The notes under the pieces: model-generated
The model's input: the letters and a program-made list of their open reading frames with translations, nothing else
The model's database searches: none
Told to the model about the DNA's origin: nothing
Source: Hyphomonas sp.
GTDB lineage: Bacteria; Pseudomonadota; Alphaproteobacteria; Caulobacterales; Hyphomonadaceae
NCBI RefSeq assembly: GCF_016125515.1
Contig: NZ_WGLO01000007.1
Span: forward strand, 24,766-88,765
Length of the DNA stretch: 64,000 nucleotides
Direction of reading: 5' to 3'
Translations under genes and position numbers: made by a program
Part shown: one piece after another, positions 17,197 through 26,236 of the stretch
Layout of the letters: every line of letters starts with the position of its first letter
How positions within the stretch are numbered: the stretch's first letter is position 1

Positions 17197-18450
17197 ATGG
17201 CAGACACACTGCAAACTTGGCCACATTCCGTGCCTGACCCCTGGAGCTTGCCGCTCGACACGTTTGATGTGTCGAAGGCGGCGATCTTCCAACAGAACGC
17301 CCACGGAGAATATTTCCGCAGGCTGCGCCAGGAAGCGCCGATCCATTACTGTCCGGAAAGCCAGTTCGGCGGCTTCTGGTCGATCACCCGGTTCAACGAC
17401 ATCATAGCTATCGATTCGAACCACAGGCAGTTTTCGTCTTATAACAGTATCGTCATCGGTGATGCACCGCCCGATTTTGACACGCCGATGTTCATTGCGC
17501 AGGATCCGCCGCTCCACGACGTGCAGCGCAAAGCGGTCCAGCCGGCCGTTGCGCCGAGCCAGCTGAGCGATATCGAGGCACTGATCCGCCAACGCGTGAA
17601 CAATATCCTCGATGACCTTCCGACCGGGAAGCGGATCAACTGGGTGGAGCATGTCTCCAAGGAACTGACGACCCAGATGCTGGCAACGCTGTTCGACTTT
17701 CCGTTCGAGGATCGTCACCTTCTGCCCTACTGGTCTGATGTCACCACGACGTCTGAAACAGTGGGCGTCGAGGTCGACATGAAACACCGCGAAGCCGAGT
17801 TGATGAAGTGCCTAGCCTACTTCACCAAGCTCTGGCACCAGCGCGCCGCCGAACCGCGCAAGTTCGATTTCATCTCGCTGTTCGCGCATGATCCGGAAAC
17901 GAAGGACATGGTGAACAATCCGATGGAGCTGATGGGCAACCTGATGCTGCTGATCGTCGGAGGAAACGACACGACCCGCAATTCCATCTCGGGCGGTGTG
18001 ATCGCGCTGAACCAGTTTCCGGACGAGTATGACAAGCTGCGGGCCAATCCGAACCTTGTGCCCAACATGGTGTCCGAGATCATCCGTTGGCAGACACCTC
18101 TGGCCCATATGCGCCGGACCGCGCTGGAGGATGTCGACTTCCAGGGCCACAAGATCCGCAAGGGCGACCGGGTGGTGATGTGGTACGCTTCCGGCAACCG
18201 CGACGATACGGTGATCGAAGACCCGGACGCGTTCAAGATCGACCGCGAGAATGCGCGCCGGCACCTGTCCTTCGGCTTCGGAATCCATCGCTGCATGGGC
18301 AACCGCGTGGCCGAGATGCAGCTGCGCCTGCTCTGGGAGGAAATCCTCAAGCGCTTTGACCGGATCGAACTGGTCGGCGAGCCGACGCGGGTGCTCTCCA
18401 ACTTCGTGCTCGGATACGAGGACGTGCCCGTGATCGTGCACCCGCGCTGA
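17197..18450 (+). CDS. Cytochrome P450, CYP153-type alkane/fatty-acid hydroxylase
   Basis: A 417-residue soluble bacterial P450. The heme-binding loop is FGFGIHRCMGN with the cysteine at residue 366. The oxygen-activation I-helix carries GGNDTTRNS, and the K-helix region reads EIIRWQTPLAHMRRTAL. This set, with the MWYASGNRDD block, is characteristic of CYP153, which oxidises the terminal carbon of medium-chain alkanes and fatty acids. The frame is open 16 codons upstream, but the ATG at 17197 has a strong GGGAGGA site and gives the usual start. No ferredoxin or ferredoxin reductase gene lies nearby, so electrons must come from partners encoded elsewhere. Confidence 0.93.
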   Translation: MADTLQTWPHSVPDPWSLPLDTFDVSKAAIFQQNAHGEYFRRLRQEAPIHYCPESQFGGFWSITRFNDIIAIDSNHRQFSSYNSIVIGDAPPDFDTPMFIAQDPPLHDVQRKAVQPAVAPSQLSDIEALIRQRVNNILDDLPTGKRINWVEHVSKELTTQMLATLFDFPFEDRHLLPYWSDVTTTSETVGVEVDMKHREAELMKCLAYFTKLWHQRAAEPRKFDFISLFAHDPETKDMVNNPMELMGNLMLLIVGGNDTTRNSISGGVIALNQFPDEYDKLRANPNLVPNMVSEIIRWQTPLAHMRRTALEDVDFQGHKIRKGDRVVMWYASGNRDDTVIEDPDAFKIDRENARRHLSFGFGIHRCMGNRVAEMQLRLLWEEILKRFDRIELVGEPTRVLSNFVLGYEDVPVIVHPR

Positions 18451-18500
18451 GGCCAGCGCGGGCATCCGGACGCAGAGATAGCTGGCCGGTTTTGTTTTTC
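18451..18500 (+). terminator. Possible terminator after the P450 gene
   Basis: GGCCAGC (18451-18457) pairs with GCTGGCC (18481-18487) across a 23-base loop, followed by GGTTTTGTTTTTC. The loop is long, so confidence is moderate. Confidence 0.5.
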
Positions 18501-18514
18501 TATGTGTTCTGAAT

Positions 18515-18548
18515 CCCGCTCATCCCGGCTTTCGCCGTGATGAGCGGG
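18515..18548. repeat. Intergenic palindromic repeat (CCCGCTCATCCCGGC type)
   Basis: The 10-bp perfect stem CCCGCTCATC / GATGAGCGGG encloses 14 bases. The core CCGCTCATCCCGGC recurs, in reverse complement, at the right arm of 21431-21515, so this looks like a dispersed palindromic repeat family that may also stop convergent transcripts. Confidence 0.6.
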
Positions 18549-18577
18549 ACTGGGCTTGGGAATGAGCCGGGGAGGCG

Positions 18578-19324
18578 TCAGTCCTGGCGGGGGATGCGGG
18601 CCTTGCCGCGGCCGAGGGCGAGGGCCTTGATGGCGCCGCGGAAGGTTTGCACTTCCTGCTGTGTCCAGTCGGCGCGGATCAGGGCGGCGCGAAGGTTGTC
18701 CTTCATCAGCGGCGTCTTTTCGGGCGGGTAGAAGAAGCCGGCGCGGTCCAGCTCGTCTTCGAAATGTTCGAACATGCGGATGAGATCGTCGCGGCTGGCG
18801 GGCGGATCGACCGTATTGGCCGGTTTGACATGCGTGTCCTGCAGCTGGCCCCAGGCGGCGCAGAAGACGCCGACCGCCTGGGCGAGGTTCAGAGAGGAAA
18901 ACGCCGGATCGACCGGATAGGTCATCACTTCGTCGGCGAGGGCGACGGCCTCGTTGGGCAGGCCGGATTTTTCGCCGCCAAAGAGGATGCCGGCCCGGCC
19001 GAGGCCGCGAGCGGCGCGGGAGACGGCTTCGGCGGCGGCGCCGGGACCATCGGTGACGCGCTTGCCCACGCCGCGCTGGCGGGCGGTGGCGGCCGATACC
19101 CAGGTGAGCCCCGCGAGCGCGCCGGCCAGGTCGTCATGCACCGAAACGCTGACGCCCGCCGCGAAGGCGCCTGCACTCATGGTCTCGGCAGCCGGGTTCG
19201 GCCAGCCGTCGCGCGGGGCGACGAGGCGCAGGTCGGTCAGGCCGAAATTGCGCATCACACGGGCCGCCGCACCGATGTTCTCGCCAAGCTGGGGCGTGTG
19301 GAGGATGATGGCGGGCGCGGTCAT
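18578..19324 (-). CDS. trmJ: tRNA/rRNA methyltransferase, TrmJ-like (SpoU/TrmH family)
   Basis: A 248-residue SPOUT methyltransferase. Motif 1 is LGENIGAAARVMRNFG, motif 2 LFGGEKSGLPN and motif 3 SSLNLAQAV. The C-terminal extension (about residues 165-245, with FYPPEKTPLMKDNLR) is typical of TrmJ, which 2'-O-methylates position 32 of tRNAs with SAM. The start overlaps the upstream membrane-protein gene by four bases, so the pair is translationally coupled. Confidence 0.88.
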   Translation of the reverse strand: MTAPAIILHTPQLGENIGAAARVMRNFGLTDLRLVAPRDGWPNPAAETMSAGAFAAGVSVSVHDDLAGALAGLTWVSAATARQRGVGKRVTDGPGAAAEAVSRAARGLGRAGILFGGEKSGLPNEAVALADEVMTYPVDPAFSSLNLAQAVGVFCAAWGQLQDTHVKPANTVDPPASRDDLIRMFEHFEDELDRAGFFYPPEKTPLMKDNLRAALIRADWTQQEVQTFRGAIKALALGRGKARIPRQD

Positions 19325-20013
19325 GGCTGGCCGGACGGACCGTTGCGCGCTTCCCAGAAGGCGAAGACCTGCTCGGCAAGCGGCTCGATCGCAATGCCGC
19401 TTGCGCCGGGGCTGATTGCGTAGGGCGGCAGGCCGAAGCGGCGATTGAGGCTGGACAGGTGGCCTGGCGGGTCGGGAACATCGGGCCGCGTTTCGAACAC
19501 CAGGAAGCGGTTGTTACGTATGGCGGCGAGGCCGATACCCGCGATATCTTCCCAAGCGAGGCGCCATTTGATGCCGTGGAGGCTTTCGGCGCCCTGCGGG
19601 TCAAGGATGTATATTGGCTTCGGCGAGAGTGCCTGACGGCCACTGAAGATGGCGGTCACCAGCCCGAACGGCACGCCGAGACTGCCGATGGCCATCTTGA
19701 GCGTGAAGCCGTGGGCGAGGCCCTGCTGGAAGATGACGCCGCCGGCAAAGGCGAACGCGAGACCGGCCAGCGTGAAGATGGCGGCGCGCAGCCGCGAGGG
19801 CGCAATGAGGATACGCCCGTCCGGTCCGGCCTTGGGCATCCGCGCGGGCAACAACATGGCGATACCGACCATCGCGCAGGCGCCGAAGAACATCGTGATC
19901 ATCCAGCCCATGACGATTTGGTCCGGCGTGTCCGCCCGGGTCAGGATGAACGCGCCACCGGCGGTGAACAGGCAGCCGATCAGGGCGACGAAGAAGGCAG
20001 TCAAACGGTCCAA
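19321..20013 (-). CDS. Hypothetical membrane protein
   Basis: About 230 residues from a TTG start at 20011-20013, with GGAGA eight bases upstream. The frame is open much further, but that part is antisense to the isocitrate dehydrogenase gene and is not real. Four hydrophobic segments are visible: residues about 5-25, 32-52, 78-98 and 105-125. They are followed by a roughly 100-residue soluble domain with a WRLAWEDIAGIGLAAIRNNRFL block that resembles PH-like domains of small membrane proteins. I do not recognise a named family. It is coupled to trmJ by a four-base overlap. Confidence 0.7.
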   Translation of the reverse strand: MDRLTAFFVALIGCLFTAGGAFILTRADTPDQIVMGWMITMFFGACAMVGIAMLLPARMPKAGPDGRILIAPSRLRAAIFTLAGLAFAFAGGVIFQQGLAHGFTLKMAIGSLGVPFGLVTAIFSGRQALSPKPIYILDPQGAESLHGIKWRLAWEDIAGIGLAAIRNNRFLVFETRPDVPDPPGHLSSLNRRFGLPPYAISPGASGIAIEPLAEQVFAFWEARNGPSGQP

Positions 20014-20193
20014 AGGCGAGGTCTCCAGTTGCGCTTGTGGCCGGGGGTGGCGGCTGAGGTCAAGCGGGCTCTGGCGGGGACGGCGCAGGCAACCCGGCCA
20101 GGGGCCGTTCCTGCGCGCGTTTGCCCTTTTTGACGCGGGTAACCAATCTGCTATAGCGCGGGCCAAACCGTTACAACGCAAGGATTCCAGAAC

Positions 20194-21411
20194 ATGTCGA
20201 AGATCAAGGTCAAAAACCCGGTTGTGGAGATGGACGGGGATGAAATGACCCGCATCATCTGGCAGGTCATCAAGGACAAGCTGATCCACCCCTACCTCGA
20301 TATCGACCTGAAATATTACGATCTTTCGATCCAGAAACGCGACGAAACCGACGACCAGATCACCATCGACGCGGCTGAGGCCACAAAGAAGTACGGCGTA
20401 GCCGTGAAATGCGCGACGATCACCCCGGACGAAGCCCGCGTGGAGGAATTCGGCCTCAAGAAGATGTGGAAGAGCCCCAACGGCACGATCCGCAACATCC
20501 TGGGCGGCGTGGTGTTCCGCGAGCCGATCGTGATCTCGAACATCCCGCGCCTCGTGCCGGGCTGGACCAAGCCGGTCGTGATCGGCCGCCATGCGTTTGG
20601 CGACCAGTACAAGGCGACCGATTTCGTCGTGCCGGGCGCCGGCAAGCTGACGATGAAATTCGAAGGCAAGGACGGCAAGGTGATCGAGAAGGAAGTGTTC
20701 GACTTCCCGGGCGCCGGCATCGCCATGGGCATGTACAACCTCGACGAGTCGATCCGCGACTTCGCCCGCGCCAGCTTCAACTATGGCCTCCAGCGTCAGT
20801 GGCCGGTCTACCTGTCGACCAAGAACACGATCCTCAAGGCCTATGACGGCCGCTTCAAGGACATCTTCCAGGAAGTCTTCGACACCGAGTTCAAGGACAA
20901 GTTCGCAGCCTTCAAGGGCACCTACGAACACCGCCTGATCGACGACATGGTGGCAGCCGCGATGAAATGGTCCGGCGGCTATATCTGGGCGTGCAAGAAC
21001 TATGATGGCGACGTGCAGTCCGACACCGTGGCGCAGGGCTATGGCTCGCTGGGCCTGATGACGTCCGTGCTACTCTCACCCGATGGTAAGACCGTGGAAG
21101 CCGAAGCCGCGCACGGCACCGTGACGCGCCACTACCGCAACTGGCAGAAGGGCGAGGCCACCTCGACCAACTCGATCGCCTCGATCTACGCCTGGACGCA
21201 AGGCCTCGACCATCGCGGCCGCATGGACGAGACGCCGGACGTGCGCAAATTCGCCCAGACGCTCGAGAAGACCATCGTGGAGACGGTGGAAGCCGGCTAC
21301 ATGACGAAGGACCTCGCGCTGCTGGTCGGCCCGGATCAGGGTTATCTGACCACGGAAGGCTTCATCGAGAAGGTTGCGCAGAACTTCGAAAAGGCTATGT
21401 CGCAGGCCTGA
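20194..21411 (+). CDS. icd: NADP-dependent isocitrate dehydrogenase
   Basis: A 405-residue enzyme of the eukaryotic-like homodimeric IDH subfamily common in alphaproteobacteria. It converts isocitrate to 2-oxoglutarate and NADPH in the TCA cycle. The N-terminal motif is [13 protein letters not shown]. The substrate-binding [12 protein letters not shown] and the metal-binding [16 protein letters not shown] are intact, as is [11 protein letters not shown] near the cofactor site. It has its own promoter region (20014-20193), divergent from the hypothetical membrane protein. Confidence 0.96.
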   Translation: MSKIKVKNPVVEMDGDEMTRIIWQVIKDKLIHPYLDIDLKYYDLSIQKRDETDDQITIDAAEATKKYGVAVKCATITPDEARVEEFGLKKMWKSPNGTIRNILGGVVFREPIVISNIPRLVPGWTKPVVIGRHAFGDQYKATDFVVPGAGKLTMKFEGKDGKVIEKEVFDFPGAGIAMGMYNLDESIRDFARASFNYGLQRQWPVYLSTKNTILKAYDGRFKDIFQEVFDTEFKDKFAAFKGTYEHRLIDDMVAAAMKWSGGYIWACKNYDGDVQSDTVAQGYGSLGLMTSVLLSPDGKTVEAEAAHGTVTRHYRNWQKGEATSTNSIASIYAWTQGLDHRGRMDETPDVRKFAQTLEKTIVETVEAGYMTKDLALLVGPDQGYLTTEGFIEKVAQNFEKAMSQA

Positions 21412-21430
21412 TCGCGGCCGCCTTCAACTT

Positions 21431-21515
21431 CCGCTCACCCCGGCGCGTCGGGGTCCAGCACCAAACATGGATTCGTTTGAAAGGACTGGATCCCGGCGCG
21501 CGCCGGGATGAGCGG
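21431..21515. repeat. Imperfect inverted repeat between icd and pnuC
   Basis: The arms 21431-21447 and 21499-21515 are reverse complements with one mismatch (CCGCTCACCCCGGCGCG against CCGCTCATCCCGGCGCG). An inner pair GGGGTCCAG / CTGGATCCC extends the structure. The right arm shares its core with the palindrome at 18515. It can act as an icd terminator, but its sequence suggests a dispersed repeat. Confidence 0.6.
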
Positions 21516-21532
21516 CGGGGAGGCGGGACCAT

Positions 21533-22192
21533 ATGAACAGCGAGGCCTCGGCACGGCCCACCTTTACCCTGCTGCTGCCGGGCCTGCTGATACTGGTGAC
21601 GGCCGGTATCGGCTATGCGGCGTGGCACACCGGCACGGCCAGCGCGCTCGAAGCGGCCGCCTTTGTGACCGGCGCAATTTGCGTGTGGCTGGTGGTGCGC
21701 CAGAACATTTGGAACTTCCCGCTCGGCCTCTTGAACGTGGCCGCCTATGCCTGGATCTTCTACGACTATCGTCTGTATGCGGACGCCGGGCTGCAGGTCA
21801 TCTATTTCGTCCTCAACCTCGTCGGCTGGTATCTGTGGCTGTTCGGCGGCAAGGATCGCACCGAACTGAAGGTCAGCCGGATCTCCGTTCGGGAGATGGT
21901 GCTGACGGCTCTGGGGATTGCGGCCGCAACGCTGGCGCTGCGCTGGGTGCTGATCAAGGTGGGCGGCTCGGCGCCATTCTGGGACGGCCTGACGGCCTCC
22001 ATCAGCCTCGCGGCACAATGGCTGCAAAGCCGCAAGAAGCTTGAATGCTGGCACCTGTGGATCCTCGCCGACGTTATTTATGTCCCGCTTTATGTCACCC
22101 GCGACCTTAACCTTACGGCTCTGCTCTATACGGTGTTCCTTGGGCTCGCGACCATGGGCCTCTTTGCTTGGCGCAAGGCGGTGACGCCGTGA
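21533..22192 (+). CDS. pnuC: Nicotinamide riboside transporter PnuC
   Basis: A 219-residue inner-membrane protein with seven or so hydrophobic segments. The family signature WNFPLGLLNVAAYAWIFYD is at about residues 61-79, followed by GLQVIYFVLNLVGWYLWLFG. PnuC facilitates uptake of nicotinamide riboside, driven by its phosphorylation inside the cell. The downstream gene, which overlaps it through GTGA, encodes that kinase, so the two form a compact NAD-salvage operon. Confidence 0.93.
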   Translation: MNSEASARPTFTLLLPGLLILVTAGIGYAAWHTGTASALEAAAFVTGAICVWLVVRQNIWNFPLGLLNVAAYAWIFYDYRLYADAGLQVIYFVLNLVGWYLWLFGGKDRTELKVSRISVREMVLTALGIAAATLALRWVLIKVGGSAPFWDGLTASISLAAQWLQSRKKLECWHLWILADVIYVPLYVTRDLNLTALLYTVFLGLATMGLFAWRKAVTP

Positions 22193-23277
22193 GCGCGCGC
22201 GTGCTGCGGGTGGTCCTGATCGGCGCGGAGTCGGTTGGCAAGACGACGCTGTGCGAGCAGCTGGCGGCGCATTACGACACCGTGTGGGTCGCCGAATACG
22301 GCCGCGAGCATTGGGAAAAGAAGATCGCCGCGATGGACAAGGCGGGCGAGATTCCGACGTGGACGGATGATGAGTTCATCCATATCGCCGAGGAGCAGCA
22401 GCGGCGGGAGAATGGCGCGGTGCGTGAGGCCAACCGCGTGCTGATCTGCGATACGAATGCGTTTGCCACCGCCACATGGTTCGAGCGCTATGCCAGCAAG
22501 CGCCACCCGGATGTCGATGCCATTGGGGCGCGCGACAAGGTGGACCTCTATCTCATTCCGTCACCGGACGTTCCCTTCGTGCAGGACGGCGTGCGCGACG
22601 GCGAAAAGATCCGCGACTGGATGCATGCGCGGTTCGTGGAGCTGATCGAGGCAGCGGGCGCACCCTATGTGTTGATCACCGGCCCCTATGAAGCGCGCCT
22701 GCCGAAGGCGATTGCGGCTATCGATACGCTGCTGGCGCTGAAGAAGGCGCCTGCCCCGCCCGCGATCCGGATCCGCCGGGCTGAAGCGGACGATGCCGAA
22801 CGGCTGGCGCATATCGGCGTCGCGACCTTCATAGAGAGCTATACCGAGATCGTCGACGGCGCGAACATGGCCGCCCATTGCACGCGCCAGCATTCGCAGA
22901 CGATGTATGCGGATTACCTGGCTGATCCGGACGTGTCAGTCTGGCTGGCAGAGCTGGCCGAGACGGGCGCGCCGATCGGCTATGCCGTGAACCTGCCGCC
23001 GGACCTGCCGATCGCGCTGGAACCCGGTGATGTGGAGCTGAAGCGTATCTATGTCCTGTCGCGCTTCCATGGCACGGGCGCCGGGCGAGCGCTGATGGAG
23101 GCGGCCGTGGGCGATGCCCGCACGCGCGGCGCGCCGCGCTTGCTACTCGGAACCTATCAGGACAATCACCGCGCCGTGGCCTTCTATCGCAAGCACGGGT
23201 TCGAATTGGCAGGCACGCGGCAATTCCAGGTGGGCGAGCGGCTTTACGACGATATCGTACTCGCCCGCTGTCTTTGA
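22189..23277 (+). CDS. Ribosylnicotinamide kinase (NadR C-terminal type) fused to a GNAT acetyltransferase
   Basis: About 362 residues from a GTG start that overlaps the pnuC stop (GTGA). Residues 1-185 form a NadR-type ATPase with Walker A GAESVGKTT (12-20) and the block VAEYGREHWEKK, expected to convert nicotinamide riboside to NMN. Residues 190-362 are a GNAT N-acetyltransferase: the acetyl-CoA loop is FHGTGAGRALMEAA and the C-terminal motif AFYRKHGFELAG. The helix-turn-helix and adenylyltransferase domains of E. coli NadR are missing. The kinase role is supported by coupling to pnuC. The GNAT substrate is unknown, and the fusion is unusual to my knowledge. Confidence 0.87.
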   Translation: MSARVLRVVLIGAESVGKTTLCEQLAAHYDTVWVAEYGREHWEKKIAAMDKAGEIPTWTDDEFIHIAEEQQRRENGAVREANRVLICDTNAFATATWFERYASKRHPDVDAIGARDKVDLYLIPSPDVPFVQDGVRDGEKIRDWMHARFVELIEAAGAPYVLITGPYEARLPKAIAAIDTLLALKKAPAPPAIRIRRAEADDAERLAHIGVATFIESYTEIVDGANMAAHCTRQHSQTMYADYLADPDVSVWLAELAETGAPIGYAVNLPPDLPIALEPGDVELKRIYVLSRFHGTGAGRALMEAAVGDARTRGAPRLLLGTYQDNHRAVAFYRKHGFELAGTRQFQVGERLYDDIVLARCL

Positions 23278-23335
23278 CCGGATCTTTCGGAAACTACCTA
23301 TACCGCACTGGCCTCAGTGCTGGCAGGAAGCTTCA

Positions 23336-23788
23336 ATGACTGAATTCCGTGTGCGGAGCGCCGATGATCGGCGTCAGGACATCCTGCTACGCGCTGCCGA
23401 GATGGGCATCGACGAAGCGTTCATCGGGGCGCTTGTAGACACGTTCTACACGCGCGTGCGCGCGCATCCTGTGCTGGGGCCGGTGTTTGGCGCGGCAATC
23501 ACCGACTGGGATCCGCACCTCGCCCGCATGAAGGATTTCTGGTCGTCCGTGGCACTGAATTCCGGGCGCTATTCCGGCCGGCCCGTACCCGCCCACAAGA
23601 AGCACACGCACATCCAGAACTGGCACTTCAACATCTGGCTGGCGCTGTTCCACCAGACCCTGATCGACACGGCGAAGACGCCGAACGCCGTGATCTACTT
23701 CATGGAACGCGCCGAGCGCATCGGCCGCAGCGTGCAGCTGGCGCTGTTTGACGATGCCGTGTTCGATCCGCCTCTGACACGCGGTTGA
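23336..23788 (+). CDS. Group III truncated hemoglobin
   Basis: A 150-residue globin. The run LVDTFYTRVRAHPVLGPVF and the proximal region KKHTHIQNWHFNIWLALFHQTL are typical of TrHbIII. These heme proteins are linked to reactive oxygen or nitrogen chemistry, and the function here is not established. The frame is open upstream, but the start ATG at 23336 fits the family. It lies 58 bp after the kinase-GNAT gene and could be co-transcribed with it. Confidence 0.9.
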   Translation: MTEFRVRSADDRRQDILLRAAEMGIDEAFIGALVDTFYTRVRAHPVLGPVFGAAITDWDPHLARMKDFWSSVALNSGRYSGRPVPAHKKHTHIQNWHFNIWLALFHQTLIDTAKTPNAVIYFMERAERIGRSVQLALFDDAVFDPPLTRG

Positions 23789-23860
23789 ATTGTGGGGGGA
23801 TGCCCCATCCTGACCTGCTCCATGCCGGGCAGGATCAGGGGCTAGCGTCACTTCAGGAAA

Positions 23861-24814
23861 TCAGACCTTGCGGGCCGAGCGCACGTAGCGGACCATACCG
23901 TCCGTGGACGTCATGACCAGCGTGTGCGTGTGGACGCGGGCGTCCTTGTAGAGCACGCCGTTGAGCATGGTGCCGTTCGTGACTCCGGTGGCGCAGAACA
24001 CGGTGTCGCCGGAAGCGAGCTCGTTCAGCGCGTAGGTCTTGCCGAAATCGGTGATGCCGACGCGGGTGGCGCGTTTCTTCTCGTCATCATTGCGGAACAC
24101 GAGGCGGCCGAACATCTGTCCGCCCACGCATTTCAGGGCGGCGGCGGCGAGAACGCCTTCCGGGGCGCCGCCGGAGCCGACATACATGTCGATGCCGGTG
24201 AGCGAATTGGTGGTGGCGATGACGCCGGCGACGTCGCCGTCAGTGATCAGTGCGATACGTGCGCCAGCCGAACGCAGGGACTCGATGATGTCTTCATGGC
24301 GCGGGCGGTCGAGCACGCAGACGGTCATGTCTTCGACCTTGCGTTTGGCGGCCTTGGCGAGCGCCTTGATATTGTCGGCCGGCTTCTCGTCGAGACTGAT
24401 GATGCCTTCCGGATAACCCGGACCGATGGCGATCTTGTCCATGTAGGTGTCCGGCGCGTGCAGCAGGCCGCCGCGCGGGGCGATGGCGAGCACGGCGAGC
24501 GCGTTGGCCATGGCTTTCGCGGTCAGCGTGGTGCCTTCCAGCGGATCGAGCGCGATATCGATTTCCGGGCCCTTCCCGGTGCCGACTTCCTCGCCGATGT
24601 AGAGCATCGGGGCCTCATCGCGTTCGCCCTCGCCGATCACGACGCGGCCGCGGAATTCGACCTCGTTGAAGGCGGAACGCATCGCGTCAACCGCGGCGGC
24701 ATCGGCCTTCTTCTCGTCGCCCCGGCCGGCCAGCTTGGCGGCGGCGATGGCGGCCAGTTCGGTGACGCGGACCATCGCATCTGCGAGACCGGGGGTCAGA
24801 TCCTTGTTATTCAT
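23861..24814 (-). CDS. glpX: Class II fructose-1,6-bisphosphatase
   Basis: A 317-residue gluconeogenic phosphatase of the GlpX family. The metal- and substrate-binding motif DPLEGTT is at residues 90-96. VIGEGERDEAPMLYIGEEVG upstream of it and the later GSGGAPEGVLAAAAL are conserved. The ATG at 24814 has GGAG ten bases upstream; longer readings run into the intergenic gap. It follows homoserine dehydrogenase by 52 bp on the same strand. Confidence 0.94.
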   Translation of the reverse strand: MNNKDLTPGLADAMVRVTELAAIAAAKLAGRGDEKKADAAAVDAMRSAFNEVEFRGRVVIGEGERDEAPMLYIGEEVGTGKGPEIDIALDPLEGTTLTAKAMANALAVLAIAPRGGLLHAPDTYMDKIAIGPGYPEGIISLDEKPADNIKALAKAAKRKVEDMTVCVLDRPRHEDIIESLRSAGARIALITDGDVAGVIATTNSLTGIDMYVGSGGAPEGVLAAAALKCVGGQMFGRLVFRNDDEKKRATRVGITDFGKTYALNELASGDTVFCATGVTNGTMLNGVLYKDARVHTHTLVMTSTDGMVRYVRSARKV

Positions 24815-24866
24815 ATTCTTTTCTCCAAGGGAGGAAATTGGGACAGTTAACTTTTGAGAGAAGCAA

Positions 24867-26150
24867 TTAGCTTGCCGCTTCGATCCGGATGAGGCGCGGG
24901 TCCTCGACTGAGACCGACAGTTTCGCAATACGGTTAACAGCAGCCTGCATCTGGGCGCGCGGGCAGCGATGGGTGACCACCGCGACCGGGCTGGCACCGC
25001 TTTCATCGGCCGAATCCTGCAGCAGCTTGTCGACCGAGACGCCCTCTTCCGCCAGCGCTTCGGTCAGGGCGGCGAGCGTGCCCGGCTTGTCGGCGAGGCG
25101 TACACGGAGGAAGAACGGCGCGATCTCGCTGTCATCGCCGGTGACGAAGGGCTGGGCGACGTGGTGCTGGGCGCGGCCGAAGGCGTTGCGGATGGCCGGG
25201 CGGAAGAGTTTCGCGATATCGCCCATTACGGCGCTGGCGGTGGGGCCGGCCCCGGCGCCTGGGCCAGTGAGCACGACGGCGCCGAGCGGGTCGCCCTCGA
25301 TGCGCACCGCGTTCAGCGAACCATCGACATGCGCGAGCGCGTGGGCCATCGGCAGCGCCATCGGCTCGACGCGGCAGACGACGCCGGCCTTGGTGAGCAC
25401 GCCTTCGGCGATCAGCTTGATGCGGAAGCCGAGACGGTCGGCCAGGCGCAGGTCCATCAGGCCGATCTCCTCGATGCCGCGGACAGCGACTTTGGAGAAA
25501 TCGAGATCGGCCGAAAACGCGATGGCCGACAGGATGGCGGCCTTGTGGGCAGCGTCCATGCCGGAAACGTCGAGCGTGGGGTCGGCTTCGGCATAGCCGC
25601 GCTTCTGGGCTTCGGCGAGCACGTCTTCATACGAGCGGCCGGTATCCAGCATGGTGGAGGTGATGAAATTGCAGGTGCCGTTGAGGATGCCCGAGACGCG
25701 GTTGACTTCGACGCCGGCGAGGCTGTCGCGCAGCACACGGACGACCGGGATGCCGCCCGCGACGGCGGCTTCGAACAACAGGTCCACATGCTTCTCGGCG
25801 GCCAGCGCGGCAAGCGCGGTGCCGTGCTTGGCGATCAGGGCCTTGTTGGCGGTGACGACGTGCTTGCCGGCCTTGAGGGCAGATTCGACCGCGAACTTGG
25901 CCGGACCGTCGGAGCCGCCGATCAGCTCCACGAACACGTCCACATTCGGGTCTTCGGCCAGCGTGGCGGCGTCATCGAACCAGGTGTAGGCATCGGTACT
26001 GACGGGGCGGTTGCGGCTCTGCGACCGGGCGCTGACGCCGGCGATCTCGACCTGCCCGGGCAGCCGAAGGCGGTCCTGGCGCTGCACCAGCTCGATCAGG
26101 CCCGCGCCGACATGGCCGAGACCTGCAATTCCAATCCTTAACGGGCCCAT
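24867..26150 (-). CDS. hom: Homoserine dehydrogenase
   Basis: A 427-residue enzyme reducing aspartate semialdehyde to homoserine on the route to threonine and methionine. The N-terminal NAD(P) loop is IGIAGLGHVGAGL. The catalytic block follows (GILNGTCNFITSTMLD, and AEADPTLDVSGMDAAHK), and a C-terminal ACT domain (about residues 340-425, LADKPGTLAALTEALAE) is expected to bind a regulatory amino acid. It is the first gene of a hom-glpX pair. Confidence 0.95.
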   Translation of the reverse strand: MGPLRIGIAGLGHVGAGLIELVQRQDRLRLPGQVEIAGVSARSQSRNRPVSTDAYTWFDDAATLAEDPNVDVFVELIGGSDGPAKFAVESALKAGKHVVTANKALIAKHGTALAALAAEKHVDLLFEAAVAGGIPVVRVLRDSLAGVEVNRVSGILNGTCNFITSTMLDTGRSYEDVLAEAQKRGYAEADPTLDVSGMDAAHKAAILSAIAFSADLDFSKVAVRGIEEIGLMDLRLADRLGFRIKLIAEGVLTKAGVVCRVEPMALPMAHALAHVDGSLNAVRIEGDPLGAVVLTGPGAGAGPTASAVMGDIAKLFRPAIRNAFGRAQHHVAQPFVTGDDSEIAPFFLRVRLADKPGTLAALTEALAEEGVSVDKLLQDSADESGASPVAVVTHRCPRAQMQAAVNRIAKLSVSVEDPRLIRIEAAS

Positions 26151-26236
26151 GGGGCGCCCCTTGTACGCTGTTCAATGCTCCGGCGGCTGCCTAGCGGTTT
26201 TGGGGCGCGGGGGGAAGGCCCGGGATGGCCGCAAGC

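Noticed and set aside
16222..17787. A 521-codon minus-strand open frame
   Set aside because: It is antisense to the TauD-like and CYP153 genes, which carry clear family motifs. It is an artefact of high GC.
20014..20931. Extension of the hypothetical membrane protein to 536 residues
   Set aside because: This part is antisense to icd. The membrane segments begin just after the TTG at 20013, which has its own ribosome-binding site.
23789..23860. A terminator between the truncated hemoglobin and glpX genes
   Set aside because: Partial pairings (ATCCTG / CAGGAT) are visible, but the stems compete and there is no T-run, so I do not call it.
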